Shown piece after piece: positions 1 to 8,900 of a stretch of DNA of 10,894 bases. Origin of the DNA: Larix sibirica (taxonomy: Eukaryota > Streptophyta > Pinopsida > Pinales > Pinaceae); contig NWUY0303892597.1 in assembly GCA_004151065.3 (NCBI GenBank), forward strand, positions 1-10,894, written 5' to 3'. Within the stretch, counting starts at the first letter, position 1. Each line of letters opens with the position of its first letter. The notes under the pieces are model-generated. The model was not told where the DNA came from and made no database searches. It saw only the letters and a list, made by a program, of their open reading frames with translations. A program made the position numbers and the translations under genes.

Positions 1-21
1 ATTTCAAAAACTAAATTGAAC

Positions 22-111
22 AATTTTCAAAGGTGGAGAATAGTGTCAACGTAAAAGGGACTAACAAATTTTCAAAGGTAGATAGCAGTGACAACATCAA
101 AGGGACTGACA
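22..111. repeat. 45-bp direct tandem duplication
   Basis: Two adjacent 45-bp copies (22-66 and 67-111) both start AATTTTCAAAGGT and end in GGGACT(A/G)ACA. They differ by scattered substitutions, with no obvious indel needed to align them. The window begins just upstream, so a longer array could continue to the left. I see no coding meaning. Confidence 0.8.
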
Positions 112-194
112 GTCTTTGTAAACTGATTAATACAAATAGAGGGAAAAAAAATTCATAAATGCAATGAAAATATATAATATTCCTATTTTTCCTC

Positions 195-446
195 TTACAT
201 ATGCACTAATAAATAATAAGAAGCAGAAAAAAGTGCAATTACCTGTGTCACAGCATTAAATTGTGCCTCAGTTGAGAATCCAATCCATCTAGATGATCCT
301 CTGCATGATAGAAACTTTCCTAAGGCTCCATGCGATAGAGACTTTTTTAAGGCACCTTGTGGATATGAATATCCATGTCTTATAGTGATAAATTTCTCGC
401 AGCTCCCATTAATGGCACATGGATTCCTTTCAGTATGACTATGCAC
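195..446 (-). CDS. Doubtful minus-strand open frame (83 codons), possible exon remnant
   Basis: This is an 83-codon open frame on the minus strand that I do not recognise. It has no signal peptide, clear membrane segment or known motif, apart from a short hydrophobic C-terminus. Two things make it slightly more interesting than a chance frame. The central part contains an in-frame 27-bp duplication that gives two related peptides (GALKKSLSH and GALGKFLSC). Near its end, the minus strand reads CAG|GTAATT across about 243/242, a good plant splice-donor match, so a real exon could stop there rather than at the TAA. No partner exon was found in the window. A chance open frame is at least as likely. 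Confidence 0.2.
   Translation of the reverse strand: MHSHTERNPCAINGSCEKFITIRHGYSYPQGALKKSLSHGALGKFLSCRGSSRWIGFSTEAQFNAVTQVIALFSASYYLLVHM
303..356 (-). repeat. 27-bp tandem duplication inside the minus-strand frame
   Basis: The copies are 303-329 and 330-356, identical at 19 of 27 positions by hand count, with most mismatches at one end. The 27-bp length keeps the reading frame. The shared core on the plus strand is GATAGARACTTT followed by TAAGGC. Confidence 0.65.
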
Positions 447-2412
447 CCCCCCTTTTACTTTGTGTTTCCAACAAAGTTTTATGCCTTGGTTTGATTAGTA
501 TGAATGTGACTGCAAAAGTTGCGGGCGTGCAACTAGGTGGTACAATGCATTACTATAATGAAGCCTCCTTTAACTATACAAGGTATTTCTATATTTTCTA
601 CATGTGAAACATACAAATTCACCAATTTACGTGAGGAGTACAACATAGTGGAAGGATTCAAACAAATCTTGGACTAGTCTAATAATCATTTTGCTATTGC
701 AAGGTTAAGCAAATCCTAAACCTTCGACATGTTGAGTAAATTAGTGAAAGCTTAAACTATTGGTATGAATTCCTAAATCCTCTCAATTACGATCCTATCA
801 AGGTTGCAGAGATTCAACTTTAGTTTGAGCTCCTCACACAACAACCACTCTCCCATTGGTGAGATTTGTCAATATTTATATAGTTTGGCTATAATTTGTA
901 TAGGAGCTATAAAGCGTTAAAACATTGAATGTCTTTTTCTCGTTGATGATTGCTAATTATAGAACTGTTCAATTTGAAGTAAATTTCCATGTATAGAGGA
1001 GATGTTAGATCACTTTGCATGTTGATCTGAATCTTTCTTCAGGACATGCTATTCTTGGTTCTTATGCTTATTTTGGAAGGCTTTGTTTGCAGACAAAAAT
1101 TCTTATTTCATAACCTACATAGATTGCCTTCATTCAAGATTCTTATGGTGCAATTCTTAGAGTACATTCATACTTAGAGAGGGGTTTATTCATAAACAAA
1201 TGGAGCACCCTACCTTGGGGTTTCATCATCCATTAAATGATATTTTCATGAAAGAAAGGAGGCACCTAAGTGCACATGATTTGGTTATTTTGATGGAGGT
1301 CTATTCATGGTTGTCCTCTTATGCTTGTTCATAAATTTTATGCTTGACATGGAGAGCGGCTTACTTGACTGTCCTTCAAGGCTATTTTGATTATTTATTC
1401 ATGGATAGAAAGGTGGATGCATGTTGATTTTAGGATTTTTTATTTCCCATATAGTCATGCCCTACTTGAGGAGTGATGCATGCTATCAATATTGCAAGCT
1501 TTGTGTTATTCTTGGAGATAATTTAATCTTTTCTCATTAATTACATTGTTTGAAAAAAATGCATATGGTTACATCCATTCATATACTCTATGGTACAACG
1601 ATTCTACCTATGCTCTAGCATGTTATCATCCATACAATGGTCTTTCAAAGGATACCTATTGAATTAGAGTAAGGTATCGGTATAGATAGTTTAGATACCC
1701 ATTATGCTACCACAATTGAAGTATTTCACATTGATCATAATTGGTGGACCATGTCGACTGTGAGTTTGGTATGAACACAGGCATAAGATACCATTGTAAG
1801 ATATAAATTCTATTTGATCACAAGTAATATTTATCTATGGTTTCTCATTTGGTTTGTCACTAATTACTGGTCTCCTAGATCAAGCTGGGAACTTTGAGCT
1901 TTTGTTTTTTATCATATTAGGATTAGGCCTTTGCAAGTGGCACATGTCACAACAAAGTTGTCCTGTAGAGTAATAATGGAATTTAATTATAACAAAACAA
2001 GTTATTTTACTCCATCAAATAGATAAGACTAGGAAAGGACTAAGGACTACTAGGTGTGGAAAATGTAATATACCAACCATCTTTGTTTAGCATATTTGAA
2101 ATTGGAATATTGTAAGACAATTATTTCATCCAAACCTTTTCTTGTTTAAATGTCTTTTTGGGTCATTGCTTTTGCTTCCTTATGCCGGTTGCATTCCTCA
2201 TAAACTCCATTTTTTGTTCAGAGTACAACGTGGCATCAATTAGTAATTACATTCAAATAGTTATTATCTTCATTTCACATTTGGACAGTGTCTAGGGTCC
2301 AGGACAAGACATAATAAGTGACAAATTATGTATATGTCCACTAAAAATGACATTTAGTACCTAACAGTCCCATTGACCTACTTTTGTGGTCATTTGTTGG
2401 ACATTAATAAAA

Positions 2413-2436
2413 TTATCTTATTTATCTTATCTTATC
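2413..2436. repeat. TTATC/TTAT short tandem repeat
   Basis: Four TTATC units are interrupted by one TTAT. It follows GTTGGACATTAATAAAA. A pyrimidine- and A-rich short repeat of this kind can mark the tail of an old retroposon, but I could not define a SINE body or target-site duplication. Confidence 0.6.
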
Positions 2437-3079
2437 AAGTACACAAGAAGTAAACTTGCACATTATTCTATTTCTGCTAAATGTTTTGCAACTTCTATTG
2501 TTTGACTAGGTTTTCTTCAAATTCTATAGGTTATACACTATCACTAGGCTTGTAAACTTATTGTTGTGTGATTTTATGTAGAGTTATCAATTTAAAGTCC
2601 TTAACATTAGTAAGAGACAATGTTGTTACTTCATCAGCACAGAAGGAAATTTCTACACCTTGAGATCCTCGATTAAGAGGTATCTCCATCCTGGTTTTCG
2701 TTTTCATCCTCCTTTGACAAAATATTTAGTTACATGGATTCATGACAAATTCTATTTTAGTCATTTAAAAGGTATCCGAAACAAATGTTGCTTCTATGAA
2801 AACCGAAATTGTAACTTAAGTCATTAGTTTTATTTTCATGTTCCATTTGCATCTTGGCTTATGTATTTTTTTATGTAAAGCCAAATTTTGTAGAATTTTG
2901 TAGATAGAACAAAGAGAATTTTTACTGTATGATGCGAGGTTTGAAAATGAGAGTATTGGGCCTATCCTACCACATGCTTCTCTCATTTTTGAGGTAGGTT
3001 GTATCAAGCATAGTAGAGATTTAAGGTTCTCTTGCACTCTTTGAAGAGTATAAGTCCCCCTCAGGATCCAAGTGTCACC

Positions 3080-3104
3080 CCTCAAAATGAGATGCATTTT
3101 GAGG
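3080..3104. repeat. Perfect 10-bp inverted repeat (hairpin)
   Basis: CCTCAAAATG and CATTTTGAGG are exact reverse complements separated by the 5-base loop AGATG. A second, looser inverted repeat (AAAATGAGAG at 2944-2953 with CTCTCATTTT at 2980-2989) lies about 90 bases upstream. There is no U-tract or gene end next to it, so it is recorded only as a structural repeat. Confidence 0.75.
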
Positions 3105-4539
3105 CATTCTAGACAACATGCCAAGGCTATCTTCAACTTGAAACATATTTATTCATTACCCCTTCCTAATGATAAAGGGGTCAAGTTTTGTGATAATTTT
3201 AATATAAGTATTGCTTGCAACTAAGGATATGATTCTATTTAATATAAGCCACAACTCAATGGAAGAATGTTTCTCTATTAGCTACTTTAATATGAAGTTG
3301 CTGCCAAATTTCAAGCTAGCCATCACCATGAGTTTCGGTTGATAGCATTAAAGTAGTATGATGTAGCATGTATGATAGTGACCAGCATAATTCATGAATC
3401 AACGTTTTTACAATTACTATAATTATGATATTTCCATCAAAATATCCATCATAAGACATCCATATTGTACAAGGTGCCCAAGGAACTATACATGTCTGAG
3501 CATTGAATATAGAGAAAGCATGTTGGTTCTTGAAGATCCTTCAAATTCATAGAAAGAATCAATGTATTTGACCTCAATCATCCACCCAACAAAGTCATTT
3601 ATATTTGGAGAGAACATAGACGAACTGATTCAATTAGACATTCCAATGGAAAAGTATCATATTTAGACCTGTTTAAGCCCATGAAAGTAATACACAATAG
3701 ATCAAACCTTCAACCATATCAAGAGTTTTATGGGATACCATGCGATATTAATATTGTGGAGTTGGTAGAATGTTTCATTATCAAAGAAAGTACTATACTA
3801 CTTAGGAACACCATATAACATACATTCAGTACCTATGACTTAAGCATTTAGGTGCATATTACAGGTATAAGGAAGAAGAACACCCAATTCATGAGTTGTT
3901 CTTAACTTCTTTTTCAAGTAGTTAGGAAATGTTATATGGTTATAGAAGAATGTGATTTCCACCTCTTATGCACATTCCAAGGGAACTCCAATTTTAATGT
4001 GTTAATTATAGCTCTCATTCTAACTTAAATATACCAAGATACTATGATAATAAATATACCATATATACGGTATCCGGCAAATGTTTCATTTTGAGGAAAG
4101 ATCAGTCAACACCTTCTCAATTATTCACATACCTTCAAACATTATCAAGAGGAATGATTGGCATAACCTTCATCAACTACAGACATCGAGGTTCAATCAT
4201 CATGTAGAGGAAGGATCTGCCAAATATTTATCTAATGTGGATGCATTAGGAATAATCTATAGTAAGGATCGGTCGACCCTTTCTCAAATGTCCACATGGG
4301 TCAACCATTGTCTTAAGGAAGTATTGGCCCACCCTTCCTCAAATATTCACCTCAAGTCATGCATCATCTTTAGGAAGGATTTTTCGACCCTTCCTCAAAC
4401 ACGTAAATGAAATCAATCATTATCTAGAGAAAGGCTCGACCGACCCTTCTTCAAATTTTTACGTATGATCAAGCACAATCTGAAAAGAAGGATTTGTTTA
4501 CCTTTTCTAAATTGTGGTTGTAGGGTCAAACATCATATA

Positions 4540-4565
4540 GAAGAAGGATTGGTGTACCCTTCTTC
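4540..4565. repeat. Array hairpin, covariant form GAAGAAGG/CCTTCTTC
   Basis: The left arm GAAGAAGG (4540-4547) pairs exactly with CCTTCTTC (4558-4565) across a 10-base loop. Compared with the usual arms GAGGAAGG/CCTTCCTC, position 3 has changed G to A and the opposite base C to T, so pairing is preserved. Confidence 0.75.
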
Positions 4566-4930
4566 AAATGTGCATATCATATTAAGCATTATATTGAGGA
4601 AGGATTTGATGATGATTCCTCAATGTAGACAACGGTTCAAGCATCATATAGAATAAGGGTTCATTAACCCTACCAAAAATGTGCACCTAGGTTAAAGAAA
4701 CAACTAGAGGAAGGCTTCGGTGACCCTTTATCAATTTTGCACCTGTGGTTAAGAATAATCTATAAAAATCCTTAGCCAACCCTTCCTCGAATGTGAACCT
4801 GCCTTCAATGATCATCCAGAGGAAGGCTTTGATGAAACTTCCTCAAATGTACACCTTGATTCAAGCATCATCTAGATAATGGATTATATGTTTCTTCCCT
4901 GAATGTCAACTTCAGGAAATTATTTATCTA

Positions 4931-4956
4931 AAGGAAGGACCGATCAAACCTTCCTT
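4931..4956. repeat. Array hairpin, covariant form AAGGAAGG/CCTTCCTT
   Basis: The left arm AAGGAAGG (4931-4938) pairs exactly with CCTTCCTT (4949-4956). The outermost pair is A-T instead of the usual G-C, changed on both sides. Confidence 0.75.
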
Positions 4957-5232
4957 ACATTTAGACATCATGTCCCTCCCTTAAATGTTGACATCGGGCA
5001 TCATTTATAGTAAGGATTGCCTGACCCTTTCTCAAATACCCACATGGGGTCAACCATAGTATGGAGGAAGGATCGATCAACTCTTTGTCAAATATGCACC
5101 TTGGGTCATGCATCATCTAAAGTATGGATCAAATGACCCTTCCTCAAATGTACATACAGGGTCAAGCATTATCTAGAGTAAGGATGGACCCAACTCGTCC
5201 TCAAAGATTCACGTATGGTCAAGTATCATATA

Positions 5233-5258
5233 GAGGAAGGACCGACTGATCCTTCCTC
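5233..5258. repeat. Array hairpin, canonical form
   Basis: GAGGAAGGA (5233-5241) pairs with TCCTTCCTC (5250-5258), a 9-bp perfect stem around an 8-base loop. This is the clearest example of the canonical arms. Confidence 0.8.
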
Positions 5259-5342
5259 AAAATTTGACCTTCAGTCAAGCACAATCTAGAGGAAGGATCA
5301 ACCAACCTTTCTTCAAATGTGGTTGTAGGGTCATAAATTATC

Positions 5343-5371
5343 TAAAGGAAGGATTTGGATTCCTTCCTTTA
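5343..5371. repeat. Array hairpin, longest stem (11 bp)
   Basis: TAAAGGAAGGA (5343-5353) pairs with TCCTTCCTTTA (5361-5371) around a 7-base loop. It is the longest perfect stem I found in the array, and it again has an A-T pair where most units have G-C. Confidence 0.8.
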
Positions 5372-5791
5372 AATGTGGATCTCGAGTCAAGAATTATATT
5401 GAATAAGAATCTGAAGACTGTTTCTCAATGTGGACCATGGGTTGAGCATTATCCAGAAGAAGGTTCGGCCAATCATTCTACAAATGTGTACATGGGTTCA
5501 AACATAATATATAGGAATGCTTGGTTGGCCCTGTCTCAATTTTGCACTTCAAACAAGCATAGTCCAGAAGAAGTCTCATTCGATCCTTCCTAAAATGTGA
5601 ATTTGTGTTCAAGCATCATCCAAATGAAGGATCAAACTAAGCTTCTTCAAATTTGCATCTCGATTCAAGCATCATTTAGGGGTAGGATCAGTATAATTAT
5701 ACCCAAATGTCGACATCAAGACAACCATCATCCAGAGGAAGTGCTTCGTGTCAAGCATCATATGGAAGCAACATAGTTCTACCCTTTTTTA

Positions 5792-6110
5792 ATATACGGT
5801 AGCCAGTACATATTTCATCTAGTCGAAAGAATGACAAACCCTTTTTGAAAAAAATAGAGAGGAGTTGTACTAGCTAGAGGAAAGGTCACTTGATCGGTTC
5901 TTAAATACAATATTGAAGAAATGTTTTATTTTATGGAAATATTGGTGGATATATTATGAAATGGATACATAGTGTTAAGAAATTATCTACAGGAAGTATC
6001 GCCATATCCTTCATCAACTATAGACATCGATGGTCAATTATTATGTAGGGGAAGGATCGGTAAAACCTTTCTCAAATATGGATAAATCACACATTATCTA
6101 AAACAATAAT
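5792..6110. repeat. Third block of the array, copy of its left end
   Basis: ATATACGG at 4063 recurs at 5792 (offset 1729). From there the offset grows by about 112 bases, two units: ATGTTT(C/T)ATTTT at 4081 and 5921, then CCTTCATCAACTA and AGACATCGA at about 4167 and 6008 (offset about 1840). The next unit, GRGGAAGGATC, matches as well. The left end of the array was therefore duplicated to the right of the second block. Confidence 0.7.
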
Positions 6111-6560
6111 TGGCTGAGAATTCCTCATATACAGTACTTATGAAACCTTTTTGTTGGAGGAAGGATCGACTAATTCTCCTCAAATATGGTAGACACACAA
6201 TGTAATAGAAAGAGGGATGATCGTCCGACACTTCCTCAAATTTTGAGGTAAGGAAACGTGTCCCATTATGCAGCTAGGAAACTTAACCACGAAACAAATC
6301 ATCATGAAAAATATCTTTCAATTATTTGTCATATATATTGTCTGTGATATTTATCAATTATAGGAAGAATCAGATGCTCTTCCTAGATTTCCATACATTT
6401 CTATTTGAATCACCTGTTACAGCCTACTATTAAGCAGAAGTTCTCTGTCAATTTATCATTTGTGTGTCTACCCAAATGGAACTAATAACTGGTTGGTATA
6501 TCTTAAAAAACATTGTCGATTTGTTAGTATTATTCTTTTAACGTATATCATGTGTACTTT

Positions 6561-6968
6561 TAACCATATAATTCTAAACAATTTGGTGGAAACATTTTTC
6601 AACAGGTCATCATGTCCATTTTATTAGCTCTCATCCATTTCAGAGAAATTCCATTTCTTGAAATACTTGCAAAACACAACATAGGACAAAGTGATATTGA
6701 TCGGTTTGTCAAGATGGAAGAACCCGACATCTTATATCTGGATTTGTACTTCTATGTATTTGTTGAAGAAGAACAAAGAAAGGTTGGCATCATCATATCT
6801 ACAAGTGTCTTTCAAGAAGACATTTTTCATGTCCAGGTAGAGTTAATTGAAGGGAAATATTGCTCTTTATTACATATGGATCTTCCAGTTTCTAAGTTTC
6901 ATCGTGTGCCAAACAGGGTTGGATATTGCCATTTTATTATCCAGAAAATCAAGTTGGATCAAGCATGA
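6561..6968 (+). CDS. Unrecognised 118-codon open frame, possible 5' part of the downstream relic
   Basis: The frame is open from 6561 and has its first ATG at 6612, giving 118 residues to the TGA at 6966-6968. The ATG sits just after TTTTTCAACAG, a good splice-acceptor match, so this could also be an internal exon. The protein has a hydrophobic start, an acidic middle (KMEEPD, VEEEQR) and a basic tail, with no domain I can name. It is in the same frame as the LDGQHT segment that starts about 200 bases further on, and nothing else protein-like lies between, which suggests but does not prove that both belong to one old gene. CAG|GTAGAG at about 6836 is an unused donor-like site. This is the longest open frame in the window, but in such AT-rich DNA it could still be chance. 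Confidence 0.35.
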
Positions 6969-7051
6969 CCACCGAATGGAAAAATGGAATTATTCCATTC
7001 TGTAAAATAAAATTTACTAAGCAAAAGACATTGACGACTCTCCATTACATA

Positions 7052-7099
7052 AATTTTTAGGACAATCTCATAACATGAATTTTTAGGACAATCTCATAA
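7052..7099. repeat. 26-bp direct tandem duplication
   Basis: AATTTTTAGGACAATCTCAT is present at 7052 and again at 7078 with no mismatch across 22 bases. The period is 26 bp. It is a local, recent-looking duplication in an otherwise closed stretch. Confidence 0.9.
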
Positions 7100-7163
7100 A
7101 TGTTTACCATGAAATTAATCTTTGTTGTCTTACAAGAGCTAGCATGTATGACCTAGAAAATGA

Positions 7164-7736
7164 TGTCACTATATCATCATTCATGCCTTTGAAATAAATC
7201 CCTTTAAGGGTAAAAATGGAGAAAGCAAGCAAAAGTTTCAAGAGGTCGGAAAGCAGTCAGCAATAACAAATACAATATTTCATTTTTAATGAAAAATTGT
7301 TTCCATTGATGTCAAGAGATGTGTTCTAGCACCTCCAAATATGCAATTTCGGAGAGTGAATGAAGATGTTGTGGATAGGATGGTTCTTTTTCTTGTCACA
7401 AATTTCACCTTGACTCTTCGAGAGGCAATTTTAATGCCTTTCAATAAGAAAAATGAACTTGTTCCTCTATAGAGAGAAAATCAAATTGAAATGGATATAG
7501 TGAATTTATATATCTTGGATGGCCAACACACTATATCTGCACAACAAAGGATAATTAAAAATGAGAAATACAAATATGTACATTCAAGGTATCAGTTTCA
7601 TAAAGCACATATGTTGTGAAAGGATGTTCCACAAAAAATTATTACAAGTTTGTGTAAGCAACAAAATATTTCTAATAAGCGATTTGTTGATCACACCCTA
7701 TTTATTTATCAATGCTATGGCGAAATGGATATATAG
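7164..7736 (+). pseudogene. Decayed ParB/sulfiredoxin-like domain with LDGQHT motif
   Basis: One frame reads as protein for about 190 codons with few interruptions: TAA-TGA at 7287-7292, TAG at 7470 and TGA at 7617, ending at a cluster of three stops from 7734. The part from 7293 has the order expected of the ParB N-terminal/DGQHR type: a beta-like KIVSIDV, then APPNMQFRRVNEDVVDRM resembling the conserved 'R-x-(l/v)-n-e-x-x-(v)' helix, then YILDGQHTISAQQRI (motif codons 7518-7532). In this superfamily the DGQHR-like turn sits in the nucleotide-binding pocket. Here the final Arg is Thr. The known family includes nucleases, DNA-partition proteins and DndB-like proteins, and the function of this copy cannot be read. 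The stops make it non-functional. The frame joining it to the next coding run is unresolved; an adenine-rich indel near 7555 is possible, because the adjacent frame stays open to 7830. Confidence 0.6.
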
Positions 7737-7939
7737 TAATAGGACTAACCACCTTGGAAAAGGTCACAGTCCATCAATGGAGTGGCATGCATGTATAGTT
7801 TTTCTTTTAAAGATTGTTACACCACTATAAACATTCCAATCTATTTTTAATTTCTCTGAATTTAAAATTTTATTGGATTGCAAAATTGTCAAAATGAATG
7901 TGTAGTTATATTCGATGTTTCTAGCAAGGATAGTCTTAA

Positions 7940-8478
7940 AAAAATATTACTCTTGTCTTGATTTCAAATGAGCTATGGGATAAATGGTGTGATGTATTTG
8001 AGCTTTAAAAAAATGGCTCATTGTCATGCTCCTCGAAAAGCATCCATCATGATGATTTTATGCAAAATAAAACAAAACAATATGGGTCTAAACTTTTTAG
8101 TCCTTTGCATGATATGGATGAGACACAATTGAGAATCACTACAGATAAGATAATTCGGGGATAAATTTGGCTGAGTACCATAGTGGACCATAATGTCGAT
8201 GTATAGTCTCTTTTATAGTATTGCAAAAGAGACAAGGACGAAAGAACAACTAGAAATATGATTTTCGAATATATGAGTGTTGAGGACTGTGGTTTTTTTC
8301 ATCAAACAATGTGTGTGACAAAAATGTGGTTGAGGTTTATAAAATTGCTCCAAATCATTTTCGACAACTTTTCAATATTATTTGTGATGACAAGCGAGCC
8401 AAGTCTTTGGTGAAGAAACAAAAATGAGCAACAAAGGAATATGTGTTTAGGTTTTCAAAAGAAGTTTATGTCATTTTG

Positions 8479-8510
<32 letters not shown>

Positions 8511-8630
8511 ACACTCAAAAGGAAATCTGTGTCTCTATGGATTCTCTCATAGATACTGCAAGATTTGTGTGTCAATATTCATTTCCATCTACATTGTGGA
8601 AGACACTAAAAGAAATTAGTTACTTTCAAG
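7940..8630 (+). pseudogene. Downstream coding relic, first exon-like run
   Basis: A single frame continues from 7940 to at least 8638 and reads as ordinary hydrophilic protein despite stops at 8006, 8162, 8204, 8216 and 8411. From 8219 to 8638 (140 codons) only the TGA at 8411 interrupts it. Readable pieces include ELWDKWCDVFEL, LFSPLHDMDETQLRITTDK, RNMIFEYMSVEDCGFFHQ and PSTLWKTLKEISYFQ. I do not recognise a domain. A (CA)10(TA)6 microsatellite lies inside the frame. The run ends at CAAG|GTGCAT (exon end 8630), a good splice-donor match, immediately before stops become dense. Its position after the LDGQHT relic on the same strand suggests that it is the body of the same gene. Confidence 0.5.
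8479..8510. repeat. Compound microsatellite (CA)10(TA)6
   Basis: Ten CA units (8479-8498) are followed directly by six TA units (8499-8510). The alternating purine-pyrimidine run lies inside the decayed coding frame, so it presumably expanded after the gene lost function. Confidence 0.95.
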
Positions 8631-8900
8631 GTGCATTGTAGTGTGAGTTAGTTGTATTCGATATGTGCAATTGTTTATATGGATTGATAGAACATGATAT
8701 TCTTGAATTGTTATTTCCTTAGCATCAAATAGAGAACCTTTAATTACGTTGGCATAGGTGATCTAAATACTTCATATTTGATTGGGAAAGGCTTCATCTT
8801 TTCACAAAGAAAGTAAAAAAAACCAGTGAAAGAATATGACACCATTGGCTTCATTAGATACTTTCATAACGATTGCTATAAAGGTTTATCTCTTATATAG
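8631..8900 (+). other. Candidate phase-1 intron of the relic (270 bp)
   Basis: The donor is CAAG|GTGCAT and the acceptor is TCTCTTATATAG|TG. Both joins split a codon after its first base, and splicing keeps the same frame (...SYFQ to VLESWLEG...). The interval contains the dense block of stops (first one at 8639) that separates two otherwise open runs, which is what an intron would predict. Confidence 0.45.

Larger units (their letters stand above)
448..4060. other. Long stretch without a supportable gene
   Basis: Both strands are closed by frequent stops. The few short frames here, including one of 106 codons on the minus strand at 2816-3136, have no recognisable motif, paired splice sites or conserved domain. 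No tRNA, rRNA or clear transposon terminus was seen. The DNA is AT-rich with scattered short repeats, consistent with old decayed plant intergenic sequence. Near 3515-3600 there are hints (GAAGATCCTTCAAATTCAT, then ACCTCAATCATCCA) that very degenerate units of the array starting near 4063 may reach further left. Confidence 0.6.
5010..5695. repeat. Second higher-order block of the 56-bp array
   Basis: This block repeats, unit by unit, the variants seen at 4262-4890. Matching marks include GTAAGGAT...CCACATGG at 4262 and 5010, ACGTATG at 4461 and 5211, TGTGGTTGTAGGGTCA at 4513 and 5318, CTCAATGT around 4620 and 5425, TCAATTTTGCAC at 4731 and 5536, and GATTCAAGCATCAT at 4858 and 5662. Offsets are 748-750 on the left and 804-805 on the right, so one extra unit was gained between 5211 and 5318 or lost between 4461 and 4513. 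Confidence 0.8.
4063..6245. repeat. Degenerate 56-bp minisatellite array with higher-order structure
   Basis: Roughly 30 or more head-to-tail units of about 56 bp (mostly 54-58) run from 4093. The array is clearest to about 5760 and more degenerate to about 6245. A typical unit starts GAGGAAGGAT, continues with a variable CGACCAACC-like stretch, CTTCCTCAAATGTG, a variable ACCTNGGGT-like part, and ends TCAAGCATCATCTA. Starts at 4093, 4149, 4207 and 4262 show the spacing. The period is not a multiple of three and the short open frames inside rotate through the phases, so the array is not a coding repeat. Related unit variants recur at constant offsets, which shows block duplication. The unit start is an inverted repeat. 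I do not recognise the family. Confidence 0.92.

Noticed and set aside
419-607. 62-codon plus-strand frame
   Set aside because: It is short, with no motif or splice context, and overlaps the edge of the minus-strand frame. It is compatible with chance.
1295-1899. Plus-strand frame of about 200 codons with only about seven stops, as another decayed gene
   Set aside because: The reading is dominated by hydrophobic, AT-driven residues, with no motif and no phase-matched introns. It is too weak to separate from chance.
2816-3136. 106-codon minus-strand frame
   Set aside because: It has no motif or paired splice sites, and it overlaps the perfect 10-bp hairpin at 3080-3104. A chance open frame is the simpler reading.
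4081-5593. Short plus-strand open frames of 63 to 109 codons inside the 56-bp array, as a repeat protein
   Set aside because: The period is 56, not a multiple of three, so successive units are read in different frames and no peptide repeat is kept. They are by-products of the array.
4093-5760. CRISPR array, because of regular spacing and palindromic parts
   Set aside because: There are no unique spacers between constant repeats. The whole 56-bp unit is repeated and diverged throughout, and the context is plant-like.
7587-7600. GGTATCAG as a retroelement primer-binding site
   Set aside because: The match to the usual methionine-tRNA complement TGGTATCAGAGC stops after eight bases, and no LTR end precedes it. 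It is better read as a possible splice donor or ordinary relic sequence.
8047-8235. 62-codon minus-strand frame
   Set aside because: It lies opposite the plus-strand relic and has no recognisable feature.
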